Shown here: one piece after another, positions 1 to 13,568 of the stretch
How positions within the stretch are numbered: position 1 is the stretch's first letter
How the letters are laid out: the number at the start of each line of letters is the position of its first letter
NCBI GenBank assembly: GCA_020091685.1
Contig: CM034612.1
Coordinates: forward strand, 28,140,655-28,204,654
Direction: 5' to 3'
Source: Lutjanus erythropterus
Taxonomy: Eukaryota > Chordata > Actinopteri > Lutjaniformes > Lutjanidae
Length of the DNA stretch: 64,000 nt
The notes under the pieces: generated by a model
Databases searched by the model: none
What the model saw: only the letters and a program-made list of their open reading frames with translations
What the model was told of the DNA's origin: nothing
Position numbers and translations under genes: made by a program

Positions 1-128
1 AAAGTGCCACGAAATAAAGGCCTTCAGGAACTCACTGTCCAACCTCAAAATAACACATCGAAGTAAGTGCATTAAGTAAGCAATGTTATTTCATGTGGCA
101 GGAGGGATTTAAAAGTTTTAGCCAACAT

Positions 129-182
129 TACGGGCAAGTTGCTAACGTAACGCTATGTGCTAACGTTAGCAACTTGCCCGTA
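129..182. repeat. Perfect 20-bp inverted repeat with 14-nt loop
   Basis: Arms 129-148 and 163-182 are exact reverse complements and contain CGGGCAAGTTGCTAACGT. The loop is 14 nt. A microsatellite follows some 40 bp later. No flanking element was recognised. Confidence 0.85.
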
Positions 183-218
183 TCACACGTGTGGTGGTGT
201 CATCAACAAATAAACCTA

Positions 219-262
<44 letters not shown>
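219..262. repeat. (AC)n microsatellite
   Basis: An uninterrupted AC dinucleotide run of about 44 bp. Short reading frames across it are low-complexity artefacts. Confidence 0.95.
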
Positions 263-265
<3 letters not shown>

Positions 266-811
266 TGTTCTGCAGGAGTGTCAATAAACAGGGTTAGCAT
301 CTTAACTCGAACGAGGCAGTTTTCCTCCCACATGATACATTTTTAATATCAAGTGCTTCACTTTTTTGAAAAATACACAAATAAATCATACAAAATCTGT
401 AACTTGAAGTTAAGCAATAGGCTATTGAAAATTTGTCTGTTCATAGGAACTGTAAAATGGCATGCTGTTCAATAAAATAGCTTTGTGTTTGTTTTTTAAA
501 TTGTATTTGTTGTACAGTAATTTGATGTCCAAGCTCAGTGTCCATGTTTTAGCTTTAAACAATAGATAAAATATAGTTGTTGATAAGTTCAACTTCTCCA
601 CTTGAACCAGAAAGTTTGTTTGTGTGGTGTTACTGTGCCTCAGCTCATGAGGATTCCCCCAACATAGTTAAAAAGTGGAAAAAGTGGTTCTTATGTCAAA
701 GACGTTGTTTATTTGTTGAATGGTATTCTATACCACATTTCATTCACCTGAAAAAGTGAAATAAAAAACAAGGAGAGAATAATTTTGGGTTGTTTTGTTT
801 CCTTTCATGTG

Positions 812-1026
812 TACTATAAAATACTTGTACTTGTACTTTTGATACTTGAGTATATTTTTTCACAAGATACTTTTGATACTTAAGTACATTTAATGTGAGG
901 TACTTTAAGACTTTTACTCAAGTAATATTTTTTTAGGTGACTTTAACTTTTACCAAAGTCATTTTCAGTTATGGTACTTATACTTTTACTTAGTTATTTT
1001 TTTCAAGTACTTTATACACCTCTGGG
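812..1026. mobile_element. MITE-like repeat rich in TACTTTTACTTAAG motifs
   Basis: The stretch repeats variants of GTACTTTTACTTAAGTA on both strands and ends in AAGTACTTTATACACCTCTG, a terminus typical of an abundant fish non-autonomous DNA transposon family. A related element lies at 11187-11655. The exact left end is unclear. Confidence 0.5.
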
Positions 1027-2639
1027 TGCAAGGCACAAAGGGGTTATTGTTTGTCCCTTAATTAATCATAGCTGTGTTTTGGGCATAACATGATTTAAGC
1101 CATCAAATTGTCAAATCTCCCATTCCATTTAAGCGCCAGATGCTCCTGCCTCTGGTGCAGCGCTATTGGAGTAGTGGATTTGGCAAGTTGCAGAAGTGAA
1201 TGGGTACACTGAAATGAGCCACTGGTAGTGATATGCAGAACACAGTTCAAAACCTCAGGCACTGTAGCTAATCCGTGGATCAGGTGGGTTGGGTCATAAA
1301 AATTAACATTATGATTAATAGCGGATGGGTTGCAGATGAATGAAATATAATGAAGCATTTCCCCGTTAAGAGAGATGCTATGCACATTTACACACGAGGC
1401 AGAGCATAATTTCATTGATTATTTAAATCTCCTGACAGGATCAAGGGCACTGCAGGTAATTTGCTGCATTGCCATCGGTTATAACTGAGATCTGCACATA
1501 ACAAGCAGATTTGTACACATACAGTGTAAATCCACCTATGTTGGTGCATCTTACTATCTAAATAATGCATTATTTAATTAGCAGGGAAATACCACGTCAT
1601 TGATGTTGCACCAGGTTTTTGTTGGCCAATGACACAATCACCCTCTGCTGCCTGCAACTCATTTTAAGACCAACACACCCATGGACGCACAGACGGGCAC
1701 TACATTTGCTACCCAATGCAACATGGGCACTGGGTGTGAAAATGACAGTTGGTTCAGTCAGAAACTAGCATTGACAGTGGCACTGCACTGTGCATCACAT
1801 CACGCCAGGAGTCAGAAAGAACTCTAAAACCTGTGTGCATGATTAATGTCTTCACTACACCTGGAGACACTGCACATGCAAATGGATACACTGTTCAATA
1901 TCATGGAGAAAACATAACTGCAGCTTGTTCAGTGGCAACATCTTCCCTAGTGCTACACTCTTATGGCAAACATTATTTGTAGGGAAGTGGCTGAGTTGGA
2001 TGGTGTGTGTACAAAGCACACAACCGTCCATCTTTCACGTGTGGTTATGTTTAGGCTAATTAAACACAGCTATGGTTTAGGGAAAAAAAAGCGTTCTTTT
2101 GTTAAATGTAGAAAAAGTCAGTATGAACTCTTTCAATATTTACGCAATCACTGTGCACAACATGCACATCTTTCTTGTCCACGTGCTGTCTCCAAAAATT
2201 GTATAATGATTTCTGCTTCCCAATGATTGGCAACACTGTACACTGTGCCTTTCATTTCAATTTGTACTTTATAACATTTACTTTGTTTTTTATGTATGAC
2301 TTTATTTAGAGAAAGTAGGTTTGAAGTCTCACTTTTCTTTTCCCAACCTGAACCAGAATTACTTTGAGTTGCCAAAACAAAACCACAAAAACATGAATCA
2401 TGTTCTGAATCTCAAGTTACGTACATCAGCAATGAATGTTCTGTAAATGAATTGAGTCAACATTTTGCAGATAGTGTACATTCATTAAAAATGTTTCCAC
2501 AATTATATTCATGAAAAAAACATATTTGCAGTTGCAAATGAATAGTAGATAAACTTAGTGAATGTCTAGGAGACAAAGTTGGAACGTGTTGTAATGTAGC
2601 ATAACGTACAGCAATGCTGTCACTGTTGGTTTCCTGAGC

Positions 2640-2960
2640 TGAAGATTTGAGTAAAATCACAGAGCTGTGGTGAAGCTGCAGAACTCTCCTCAGTGTGGAT
2701 AACCTTTGAACAGAAGAACATTTTAAAGAAGGGAAATGAAAGAAAAATCAATGAGGGAGGATTTTTGTTTGAGCAGGCCAGTGTGAAAAATACAGCTGAG
2801 CATTTCACATGCTGCTGAGCCCAACGCTGACCTCCATACAGCCGGCAGATCAATGGATAGGACGGAGGCCACCGGGGTATTGATTGATTAATCAAAGCTA
2901 ATGTTCTTTTGATCAGAAGGGCTGCCCTATTAACCAGCTAAGGCAAAGGAAAGCAGCATG
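2640..2960. promoter_or_regulatory. Candidate non-coding regulatory element
   Basis: Non-repetitive, more GC-balanced sequence with clustered factor-like motifs: AACCTTTGAAC and GCTAATG flanking ATTGATTGATTAATCAAAG (TCF/LEF- and homeodomain-like sites) near 2878-2903. No open frame has coding character. Its resemblance to conserved non-coding elements is an impression and needs cross-species alignment. Confidence 0.25.
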
Positions 2961-3439
2961 TTTTATTTACTCGTTTAGACTCCCTTGCTGACTCCTGCTG
3001 CAGACTTCAAACATGCTGTGACAATTCTGTCATCACTTGGATTGATAGAAAAAGTTTCCCTGTATTCCCAACAGATTGATTCAGCTGCATGCTTTTGTTT
3101 CATTGTAAGCAGTTTGCTTTTTCTTAATAAATCTACCTATTTCCTTCATGCCACATTTTTTCTCCTTTTTAATATGTTCTGTTTTGTATTCTCCAAACAC
3201 CTACAAAAACTCATTTGATAGCATTCCATTTAACCCATTTTCACAAAGTAACAACATATTATGAGCCATTACCAAAAGCACCAAAAAAGGGATACTGTTT
3301 CAGGAAAAACAGGTTGCTGCTACAACTCCTTAAAGCCCAGATTCAGACCTGAACACACCACATTATTTTTGCCAAACCAGTGAGATCATTCCAAATCTTC
3401 TCTGTACAGTTTCTCTAGAGTCCAAAAGACTGGGTCCTG

Positions 3440-4015
3440 ACCAGGAGGGTCAGAGGAGATTTTATTTGGGTCCCCTACAAAATAAGACTATGGAAGGAAT
3501 TCTGCAAAATTTAAGGTTTACTATATCTGTCATACATCTTATAGCATTTCAAATTTGTATATTGTTTTACTGATAAGAGGGAAAATAGACCCTGTTAATT
3601 CTGCCTAAATGCACTTACTTTGTCTCATTTATGAAGTAGGCAAAAATGTCCTATACTGTAAAAATGAAAAAGTTGAGAGAATTCAAAAAATGAAGGCAAC
3701 CTGTTTTGAGCCCAACTCACTCTTTTTTTTAAAGTTTTACCAGCTAATAGTGTTTTGTTGAGATAATTTACTTTTCTTCTGCCTAAATGCATTTATTTTA
3801 TTTATTAAGTATTTAATATGGGCATGCATGTGTCAAGATAATGTGTGGTGATGTGGAAATGGCAGTAACAATATCTAGGAATGGTCATTAATGCCCAAAT
3901 TAACTTCTAAATGAACTGGAGTTATTAATAAGGCCTGTGGTAAACTGGGTTGTGATGGTTTGTCATTTTTAAAAAGTGGGTCCAGAGATAAAAAGTTTGG
4001 GAAACACTGTATTAC
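3440..4015. mobile_element. Diverged repeat, first copy
   Basis: The segment starts with ATTTGGGTCCCC and ends with AGTTTGGGAAACACTG. Pieces of both ends recur at 12860-13330 with the order exchanged, as expected for an inverted copy or an element with related termini. No coding capacity is seen. Confidence 0.35.
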
Positions 4016-4639
4016 AACATTTATGACCTGCTCTCTGAAGGTCAGCTGAAGTGAGAAGGCCACACCTGTGTACTGTTACTTTAACACTGCAAATATCATA
4101 TGAATCATATTAAGACACTGATTTTCTCCTCTGTCTGTCAGTAATGCCTCTGTTCCCAGATTGGCTGCATTGTCTTTCACTGCCAGTCCCTGTCTGTCAT
4201 TCAAGTGCAAATATGGAGAAAAGAAGAACAGAAAGTGCTCTTTTTTTTTTTCTCTCTTTTTTTTTTTTTACCACAAGTGACTGTTGTTGTCACTAGTTGT
4301 TGAAAGAAGAAAGAATAGTTGAAGTAAATTTGAGCTGAACTTGCTGGTACCCGGAAAGTCTGATTTCCACTACAGGTCATGACAATACAGATTTATCTCA
4401 AAATAAGACTTAAAAGCCAATAAATAAATATGAAATATGAAATATAAATATATTATATAAATGTAAATATAAAAGCCTAGTCCTTGTATTACATACTGTA
4501 AGCATTTCTAAAAGAGGACTGGATGAATTAGAGACAGATTTGTCACATTGCATTCTGGGCTGTGGCTAAATAACAGAACTAGTTTCAGAGAGAACTGAAA
4601 TTCAGTATGTGCTGCTTAAGCCCAGTCCAGTCTTAATCA

Positions 4640-5180
4640 GCCTCCCAAATGTTGCTCCCAGCATGCACAGGGAGACAGAGCAGGCTTCTGACCACAACAA
4701 GGCAATCAGCACCACACATGATGTGCTACACGCTGTGGGGGGACCTCGGGCATCAAAGCATTTGATAACAAACTCAAGGTTTTTAATGTTTTCCACAGTC
4801 TTTTTTCTTTTGTCACATTGTGCTTTATAAGGGGGCCTCTGTGTTGCTGTGTCACTGTGCTTTATTGAAGAGAATGACAAGGTCCTCTGCTGAATCCCTG
4901 CAGTTCACACCACCTCACTCTCCTGCTCTGCAAGTTGTTTGCAACTTGTTTCATTTTTAATGATCTCCACAAGTGTGCATATTCAGCACCCCTCCCTCTC
5001 CCGTACCTCAGCTTCTTCTCACTAACTTGACGAAAGCGCTGCTTATAATTTCTGAGCTGAGCTCCATGTTTCTTCATTTGAGAGGCCCCTCATTCCCTCC
5101 CCGCCCTTGAGTTTCTCCAATGTCAGCGCTCACTTCAAAAGCCTCAGAATGAGCTCTGAGGACTCCATTGAGATTTCCCA
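4640..5180. promoter_or_regulatory. Candidate non-coding regulatory element
   Basis: Relatively GC-balanced unique sequence with motifs such as GGCATCAAAGCATTTGATAAC, TTTTTAATGATCTCC and TGTCAGCGCTCAC. Frames are open by chance on both strands but show no domain or splice pattern. The call rests on composition and motif density only. Confidence 0.2.
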
Positions 5181-7589
5181 TTGCAAACAATTATTCTGTC
5201 CATGGTTCTTTGACAGAGATTTCTCTAGATTTATATTACTAGACCATGAATCAAATATCTCTGTGTCTCAGTGGTGCCTCGTGTTCCATGGTTATGCTAT
5301 TGACCCAAACCTTGAGCTGAATGTAGATTATTCTCTAAAGAAGGATCTAGGAACAAAATTTAATTCCAAACAGCTCAGCCAGGAGTGGGATTTGGAGGGC
5401 AGATTTAGGGGAAAGCTGAGAAAAAGAGTTTAGATGTGGGAGATTTTTCATCTTTGCTAGGCATCTTCACATTCAGAGTTTTAGTCTACTCACAACTACT
5501 ATGTAACTTCTAACTCACTAGTTCTCCTTCCACCTTTCCCTTCTCTCCCTGAAATCCTCCCACCTCCATGGCCTCTGTACCTGGGTATCCACCTGGGCTG
5601 GGGGGGGGGTCTTTCATGGTGTGTGGCTGCATCATCCAAAATAGATAAGAAAGGCTTTCTGTTGCCACAGGAAGGCATTGTGAAGTCTCCCCAGCAGTGG
5701 TCCCAGCAAAGGCCCCACACAAGCGAGTGGTGAGAACAAGGGCTGGTGCTTTAAAAGAAGCTTCAGTACAACACAGCACCCCTCCCTCAGGTAACCACCC
5801 ACGCTGAGACACACACACAGACAGACGGACGCTGCAGCCATGTCCTGGAGGGGAAATGAATCGGAGTAAACATAACTGAATAAATAAATGCAACAACTTT
5901 CTTTATTCTGAATTTCAGATTATTGCTGGAGGACTCTCAGGTTAAGTCTGAAACCAATCCAAGCCCACCTGAGATAGTTGTTGCTCAGGCAAGTAGGCTC
6001 ATAAATCCATTTCTGTACTTATGAAAGCTGAGCTTATACCAGTCTTATATTATGATCAAATGCACAATAGTGTGTCTACTCTTTTTACTGCATTATTTTG
6101 TGGCTGTAGAATGTAACATTTCCACATTAAAAAATACTAGACATATGCGGTAGATTTTGTTGAGTTGTGTACTTAAATTATTCCAAATGTTTCCAACAAA
6201 TTTTCAAACCAGAGAAATCTGTAATTTATTCAAGGTAATGGCGCATTTATGTGATGTTGAATATCTCAGGCAGTGAGAAAGGAAGTCAAACAAATAAGAC
6301 TAAATGTGACATTAATAAAAAAAATGCTTGTGCCTGAACATGATTTGCTTTAGATCCTTGTTCAGCACCTCGATTTAACTTTATTTAATTTTATTTTGAG
6401 AGCTGAATTCTCTTTACTTTTAAAATGACTTTGTTTTTTATTTCTATTTGTCAACTGTAGTCTTTCTTTATTGTCTGTCTGTTCAACTAGACTGCTGTGA
6501 CTTTATTTGAGGGATTCTTGATTATATGTATCGTATATTGGTGACTCTTACTTTAATTTACACAAAGTGAATTTGTCATTGTACTTAAAGGCATAAAATG
6601 TAACATTTTCCTTAAAAAAGGCAACAAAAAACAGTGTATCAATGTATCACTCACAAACATAATCTGTGTGTGTCTGCCTGTATTTCCCCATTTTTTCTGT
6701 GTTCAATACAGCAGATTTTGAGGTAGGCAAAAACATAGTGACCAACCATTACATTGCATTCTTTGTCTCTCTCCTCTGCTGAAAGCTGCAGAAACACACA
6801 GTGCAGAAGAGACAAGGACACAGTAACAGAACGAAGGTTCACTTTGGCTGCATTCACACAATTAGAAAAAGTGTTTTATTTTACTTTGCTTTCTCTTCTG
6901 ATTCACAGTATAAGTCTCTCACGCTACTTTGAATGGTGGGGAAAAAAACAATGCTGCAGATTCCATCTTTAATCTTGTTTTAAATAAAGTTGGTGGGAAT
7001 TTGGAACATTTTAATGTGAGAGACTCTGCGTTGGGTTTAACTTCCATCCAATGGTTTCCATTTGTTTTACACAATAAAAAAAACATCTTGAGTTCAGAAA
7101 TCCATCACAGTGAACATCCCAAATATTTCTTTGCATGTAAATCTTCACAGGCTACTTAAATACAGTGAAACCAGCCAGGAAGGTGGAAAGTCTGTCTGAA
7201 AAGCTATAATCACATGCAACATCAGAAATTTAAAAATCAGCAGGTGCTGCAGGTCATGACAGGTCACATCAGCTACTGGACAAAAAGCTTAACAAAGGAT
7301 AGAGAACGCAGGGGAGGGAGAAAGGAATACTTTCCAAAGGTGGAAGAGCTGTAATTACTTTGAGTTTGTTTGGTTCCTCCAGAGACAATATATGACTTGT
7401 TTCCACCATAGCCAACATGTGGACAACACGGACAGCTCACTGAATCAGCAGTGTTTGGACTGCAACAAGTTTTTGGATAATCTTGCAGCTACAAATATAG
7501 TAATTTTATTTAATCGTAGCAGCGCTGTTATCCACAGACACAACTATTTACTCACTGTCTGATTCCATTATATCAAGACCAACTGGCAA

Positions 7590-8239
7590 CACTTTGTAGT
7601 GAGAGTACATGATTTATCATGAATTCATACATGAAAAAACAGAATTCATTCACATAGGACCTCATGAACTATGTTTGGTGACTGGTCTGTCTTTAAAACA
7701 CATGAATAACATGATTATTGCTGGCATAATTATGAAATCGCATGTATTAATCATTTGATGGTTTTGCATTCATGATACATACAAGTTTTATTTTCCTAAC
7801 AAATAATTGATGATTCAAATGAAGCCCAAAATATGGGCTAATTTGCATTTGTATTTCTACAGGATGACTAAATATAGAGAAGGGCTGACTTGATTTGCAG
7901 GGCTACATACATGATAAAGGAATGAAGGACTAATGCTGAGTCAATCATGATTACAAGACTTGGAATTTAACAGAATACATTAGCACTGCTGTGATCAGAC
8001 TCATCTATGAAGAAGACATGAACATCATTAATAACTCAGAAATCATGATGATTGAAATCCTTTAGTTGTTGCATTATTTGACTTATTGTTCTGGCATGAC
8101 GTTATGTTTCAGATACTGTTAATTCCTTAATTCTTTTACATTCCTGATAGTTCAAGTCCTACATAATGAATTCATGCTTTTTCATGCATGAAATCATGTA
8201 TGAATTCATGATAAATCATAGCACCTTTTTATATAGTGT
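7590..8239. mobile_element. MITE with 26-bp perfect subterminal inverted repeats
   Basis: The sequence at 7609-7634 (core GATTTATCATGAATTCATAC) is exactly reverse-complemented at 8194-8219. The outer ends CACTTTGTAGTG and ATATAGTGTT are weaker complements. The interior is AT-rich, with more copies of TCATGAATTCATG-like motifs and no coding frame. This fits a non-autonomous DNA transposon of about 650 bp. Superfamily is uncertain because no clear target duplication was seen. Confidence 0.7.
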
Positions 8240-8795
8240 TAACAAGCATTTACAAGCACAGTTATTATTTCCAAATTCCCTATTATTTCCTTAATCAGGT
8301 CAGTCTCTGTCTGTTTTTCTTAATCTTGTACATTGTTAACATGTTTTAATCAGCCTCTCTGTGTGACCAGGACCTGCAACATTTTTCCAACATGGTACAG
8401 ATCAGTTGATATAAGACTGCAACCCCTCCCTGGTTCTGTGTCCTCCATAATGTTGCCAAAAAGAGAGAAAGACAGCGGTACTTTGTACAGTTCTACTATG
8501 GATGAAAGGAAAATAAGAGAAATATGGAGGCACAGATGTCTGGAAGTTGCAGACAATATGGTCTGTCTGTTCTGATCAGTTTTATATCACAGCACAGTTT
8601 GAGTCAAGACTGCAGTAACCACACGTAAAATACAACTCTAATAATCCAATAAAACAAGTTCCCTCATTCATCTTTTGACAGCAGTAATGTTGGGAAATCA
8701 AACTGCATGACGTCCTGCTGCCAGTCAGGCAGAAATTCAGCTACATTCTGAAATTACAATTAGAGTTCAAATCAGACTGAATCTGGACAGTGTCT

Positions 8796-9396
8796 GTCCC
8801 ACTTTACTGACACTTCATTCATAACTTATCTGATATATTTTGTAATACTTTCTATAATGTCCATGTCTATAATGCACTAAGTCTTACAATCACTAATGCA
8901 TTAGAACATGGTTATAATGTATTACATGTTTTTTGGAGGGGAAACATTACATTAGTGAAATGTAAATGTCCATCATTTAGTTGTTCACCATCAGTTCATT
9001 TTGTGTGTTATTCTTGTGTAAATTTACAACTTTTTTCACTTTGATAAAAGCAAACAGTGACCAGTTACAGTGACTTATAACCAGCTTGCTATGTATTATA
9101 TTTGCCCGTGCTTCATTATTTACTTAAAGCACCCAATGAAAACTTAGAATAACTTATACTTATATTATAATGCATTATAACAGTGATTGTAATGCATTAC
9201 ACATGACAATAATGATTATAGTAAGAATTATAATACACTATGCTCCTTGCAAAACAAATGCTGGTGAGTAACCAGCAGTTATTAACTATTATGGTACATG
9301 AATTTTTAATTCAAGGCATTATAAGTATCGTTTAGTTTTGTTTATAGGTCACAGTATGTTCATAATGCATTTGGGCATCACAGAAAGTGTTACCAA
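8796..9396. mobile_element. MITE-like element with TTATAATGCATTA repeats
   Basis: The stretch begins CACTTTACTGACACTTCATTC and ends CATCACAGAAAGTGTTACC. In between it carries many forward and reverse variants of TATAATGCATTA. This layout matches abundant fish MITEs whose ends read GTAACACTTT. There is no coding frame, and boundaries are approximate. Confidence 0.5.
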
Positions 9397-11186
9397 TTTG
9401 TTATGCCTCCTTACGCTGTAATTTTTTTTAAATGGCATTTAGTAACTTTTATTTTATTCTTATTAATTAATTTTAAACATAGTAGATGCTCATGTATATA
9501 CAATTCTATTTTTTAGGGTTACTTGCCTACATTGTGCATTTTGTTGTGTTATTATTATCTTATACCCTACCATGTTTTTAACATGTGAAATGGGGTTACA
9601 AACACAGTAATGTGCTTTTAGTAAGGTTTCAGTCAATAAGCCACTCAAAGGACAAATAATCAATGACAAATAGTTAAAAGGTGATCAACATTTTTTCTAG
9701 AAAAAAACAAAAATATCAAATTGGGTTCTAGGAACAGCTGTTAGATTTTGTTTCTTTTTATATACTCAAAATCATCCAAAAAAGTGTGGACTGAAGGAAC
9801 CATTATTATGTACAGTAGATATGAGCTGCCAGTAAACTGTGTCATTTTTCCACAGAGCACAGCTGTGTCTTGCAGCCGGGCTGAATCAATGCTGATCAAC
9901 TTCTATAATGAACGTGGGCTGTGAAAACTGTGTGCCAGTGTTTGTGGAGACAGGTGAGCCTGGACTGTTTTGATCTTTCAAACATGTATTCCATCTCTTC
10001 TCTCACCACAAGGGAGCCTCCAACCAAGGTCAGCGCTCAAAGGCAGGGTGCACCATGGGAAATGAGCCTGAGAGAGTGTGTGCCAGCCTCCCGCTTTTGT
10101 GGGATCAGCACGGCATCAGAAGGATCGGACTGACACTAGTGAAGTCCCCCGGTATCACCTATCACTACCTGTTTCTGCCACAGAGGAAACCAAAGGCCTG
10201 CTCTAATTGTATCATTAATATCATTGCAGTCTGAGGGCCAATTATTCTCTCTTTGAGTTTCACCTGCCCCAACCTTGAATCAGGCTCTGCAGACTGGCAG
10301 TGTTAGTGATACAGGAGCTTTTCAGCCATCTGTGATCAAAGCTGTGTGGATGCTGGAGTCTGGCCTGAAGATGGAGCCAAGTTTAACACACAACAGTACA
10401 ACAGTGAAACTATTCAGTGAGATGTATAGAATCTTATGGTGTACATGCACATGCTGACCATTGTCTACACACATGTGCTCACACACACCTTGTATTTCAT
10501 TATAAAGTCACAGTTTGTATAAGTTTACAGTGCAGTTTAATTTTTACATACAATACAAAATGAATGTCTTCTACTAATATGCAACAGCAATATCTTTTGT
10601 ATGTAAAGTACTGTTACCTGGATCTACACGATGATCTATTTACATGGTTTATACATTTACTTTCTCAACTCCTTGCGAGTTGCTGGTTGGCCCTATACAC
10701 GCACTACGCAAATTGCATATGGCCCCGTGAGGTACGCAAGGGCCCTGCCTCCCCCTCATGTCAAAGCAGGTGTAAGTGTTTACAACTTTAGAATAACATC
10801 CTGAGAGTGAACAGGTTGAACAGTAATCAGGTAAACTTGTGTTTCCTCTTCTCCAAGTGTGGTATCATTCACAGTGACATAAAGTTGATGTGATAGTTTG
10901 CAGCATGTGATGCTTCTCTCTCTGTCTGATGTTAGATGTGCTGCAGTCTGTCTGTCTGTATTGTGCTTATAGACACATCCAGGGATGCTCTGTGACTTTG
11001 TGTCTGACAGAAGTGAGAATACAACCGTCAACATGCAGCAGCATTTAAAATCTGTAGCTCAGAAAAGACAACTGTGTCACATATGAACATGCGTTCATAT
11101 GCACGAGCACATTTTCCTGCAGCAACCTCTGTGGAGAACAGTCTGTCTGTCTGTCTAGACATGATGTTACTCCTGTGAGGTGGCCA
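9397..11186. other. Gene-free stretch, one regulatory-like patch
   Basis: No exon is supported. A patch at 10140-10290 (TATCACCTATCACTACC and TCTAATTGTATCATTAATATC) looks more like unique regulatory DNA than the AT-rich surroundings. The rest shows nothing specific apart from short TG-rich runs. Confidence 0.4.
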
Positions 11187-11655
11187 GGAGTGTAAAAAGT
11201 ATTCAGATCCTTTACTGAAGCAAAAGCACTAATATCAAACTGTAAAAATGCAAAATACAATACTACAAGTAAAGGTTCTGCATTCACAAAAGTAGTTGAA
11301 GTAAAAGTATGTGAATATTATCAGATAAATGCATTTAAAGTAAAAGTATTCACGTGGCAGTAAAATGTTCCTGTCAGTGTTATTATGTCTGATGTTTTAG
11401 GATTTATATTATTGCATTAATGTTACTGCTGTTTATTGCTGTAGGTGTTTAAGGTTGAGCTCATTTTAACTACTTTAGAGGCCACTGTTGGCTGGTTTAA
11501 TTTACAGCAAAGTTGTGGATTAAAAAGTTCAGTATTTGTCTCTGGGATGTAGTGTAGAAGGATGAAGATGAATAGAATGCGAATTCAAGTAAAGCACAAA
11601 ATAAGTACAGTACTTGATGTAAATTTACTTAGTTACTGTCTATCACTGATTACAT
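11187..11655. mobile_element. Non-autonomous DNA element, TACTTTTACTTCAAC type
   Basis: The left part reads AGGAGTGTAAAAAGTATTC and continues with AGTAAAAGTA motifs. The right part ends TAAATTTACTTAGTTACTG, an imperfect complement of the left. It belongs to the abundant fish class also seen at 812-1026 and encodes nothing. Confidence 0.5.
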
Positions 11656-13568
11656 CTCTGAACTAATGCAAGATGGAAATTAAGGGGTTAAGAGTGACTA
11701 ATAATTGATTAAATACTGAATTTAAAATCAATTAACTGACTAGTTGCCGGCCAGCAGACCCAAAGCTCAGTGTTGTTTTAGTATTTTATACATTCTAAAA
11801 CGTCTTATTTATGTTAATGTTAATATTCACTTATCTTATGATTCTATACAAAATATTCTATTCAATAAATAAATACGTTTTTTTGTACGTCACTCTGTTC
11901 TTTGTAGATCTGCTTATTCTTTGACTGACAGATGGAGCAAACTGTTTTAAAGGAGGGAGGACTGTAGTGGAAACACTGGGGTGTTAGAAGGGCCCCCTAG
12001 CAGAATTTTGCTTAGGGCCCCATTGAGGTCAGGCATGCTGGGCACAAATGTCATCTGGCGGTGCTACACTGAGTTGCTTTTTGAGCATGGCCCAGCAATG
12101 CAGCTTTTAGCCCTGGGTTTAGTCGATTTTCCACGAATAACCCCACAAACTCAGAGTTAACCCTGCTCAAGAGCACGGCCAGCTAGCCATCGGCTAAAGT
12201 CAGGGTTAGCCCACTTTGGAATGTGATAGGAATGTGTCAGTGTAAAAGCGCTCTTAGCCTGGGGTTAAGTGTGTGAAAAGCTCTAGTAACTCAAATTCCC
12301 TCCCCTGCACTCTTCACCCCCACAGCTCAGTAGGACTGGTGCAGGTTGACGTTGTTGACTTACCCGCCTCACTGAGCTGGGTTGTTAAGCTGCTCCCCTT
12401 GACTTGGTCAACACCCAAACAGGACAGGTTATCTCCAACACAACAGCTGCCTATAAAAAAATGTATTAAAGGTGTTGAAGTCATCTGATGCCATGTGTTA
12501 CCTAAAATTAAGAAAAGCCACTAGTCATACCTTCAAAACAGATTGTCCAGCCTACAGGGCCTTGACAACAGGTTTCTTTAAGTGCCTGCAGCATAGCGGT
12601 AAAACTGATCAATCAAAAACCTTCAAATTGACCAAATTCAAGAGAAGGTCAGCTTTAAAACATTCCAGGGGACTCGCCTGTTCCCCCGCCTGTGCATCAA
12701 GAGTAACTCCTGAATGTTTCCTGTACATGTCAGTCTCAGGTGTGTCAGGTGTGTGCCTGCAAATGAAAAAGGCAGGTAGTGTCTATGGGGAAGGGAAAAC
12801 AGAGATGGTGGCATAAAGCCTTCCTATCACAAGTACTTTTACTAAAGCACTCAAGGGCACTTTGGGTCATGATGGTTTGTCATTATTTAAAAGTGGGTCA
12901 CCAGAAAAGTTTGAGAAGTTTGGGAAACACTGAAAGTTTGGGACACACTGCTGTAATTTACAATAGGCCCTGACATTAACTCTTGGGAAGAGTTAATTTG
13001 TGCATAAATAAATGTTCCTGACCATTTTTACTGCTATTCCGCCTTGCCTTGCATTATCTTGATTTATGATATTGAAATCATACACATTTTAAACACTTTA
13101 TAAATGAGAAATAAATGTATTTAGACTGAGTTAACAGGCCATCTTATTGTTACTTCAAAAAAGAGACCAAAAAAAGTTCATTTTGGTGGAATTAACAGGC
13201 TCTAGTTTTTTTTTCTGTCATCAGTATACACATTTCAAATATTAAATTTGCGGAATTTCTTCCATAGTCTTTTATTTATTTGGTGACCCAAATAAAAATT
13301 TCTGTGATTTCTGTGGGTCCTGGCCCAATTCTTTGGGAGTGACTGTATTAGAGGGCATGTTTTCTCCACACCCTGGAGAAGGTGCCAGGGCTCCCTGGTG
13401 GGCACTACCACATGGGCATCCAATAGGGCACTTTTGCCTAAATATCGTTAAACATCAATTATATAGTTCAATCAAAGAGAATTAGATTAGAACACATTTT
13501 TTTGACTCTAATGTACAGTAGCTAACTCATGTGATCTTCTATTTCAGTACACTTTGAGAATAAATATA
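11656..13568. other. Gene-free stretch with old repeat fragments
   Basis: No coding exon is supported. Fragments of the 3440-4015 repeat recur at 12860-13330 (AGTTTGGGAAACACTG near 12920 and a complement of the ATTTGGGTC end near 13290). The region at 12050-12270 is GC-richer with TTAACCCTG motifs and no recognised function. Confidence 0.4.

Larger units (their letters stand above)
263..7589. other. Gene-free stretch downstream of DERA
   Basis: No coding exon could be supported on either strand; the reading frames are short and lack family motifs. The stretch is AT-rich single-copy-looking sequence with the repeats and regulatory candidates listed separately. Pyrimidine-rich low-complexity DNA occurs near 4232-4272. 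Confidence 0.6.

Noticed and set aside
5510..5896. Overlapping minus-strand frames of 128, 73 and 69 residues
   Set aside because: Several overlapping frames are open at once in GC-richer DNA, with no domain, splice pattern or family match.
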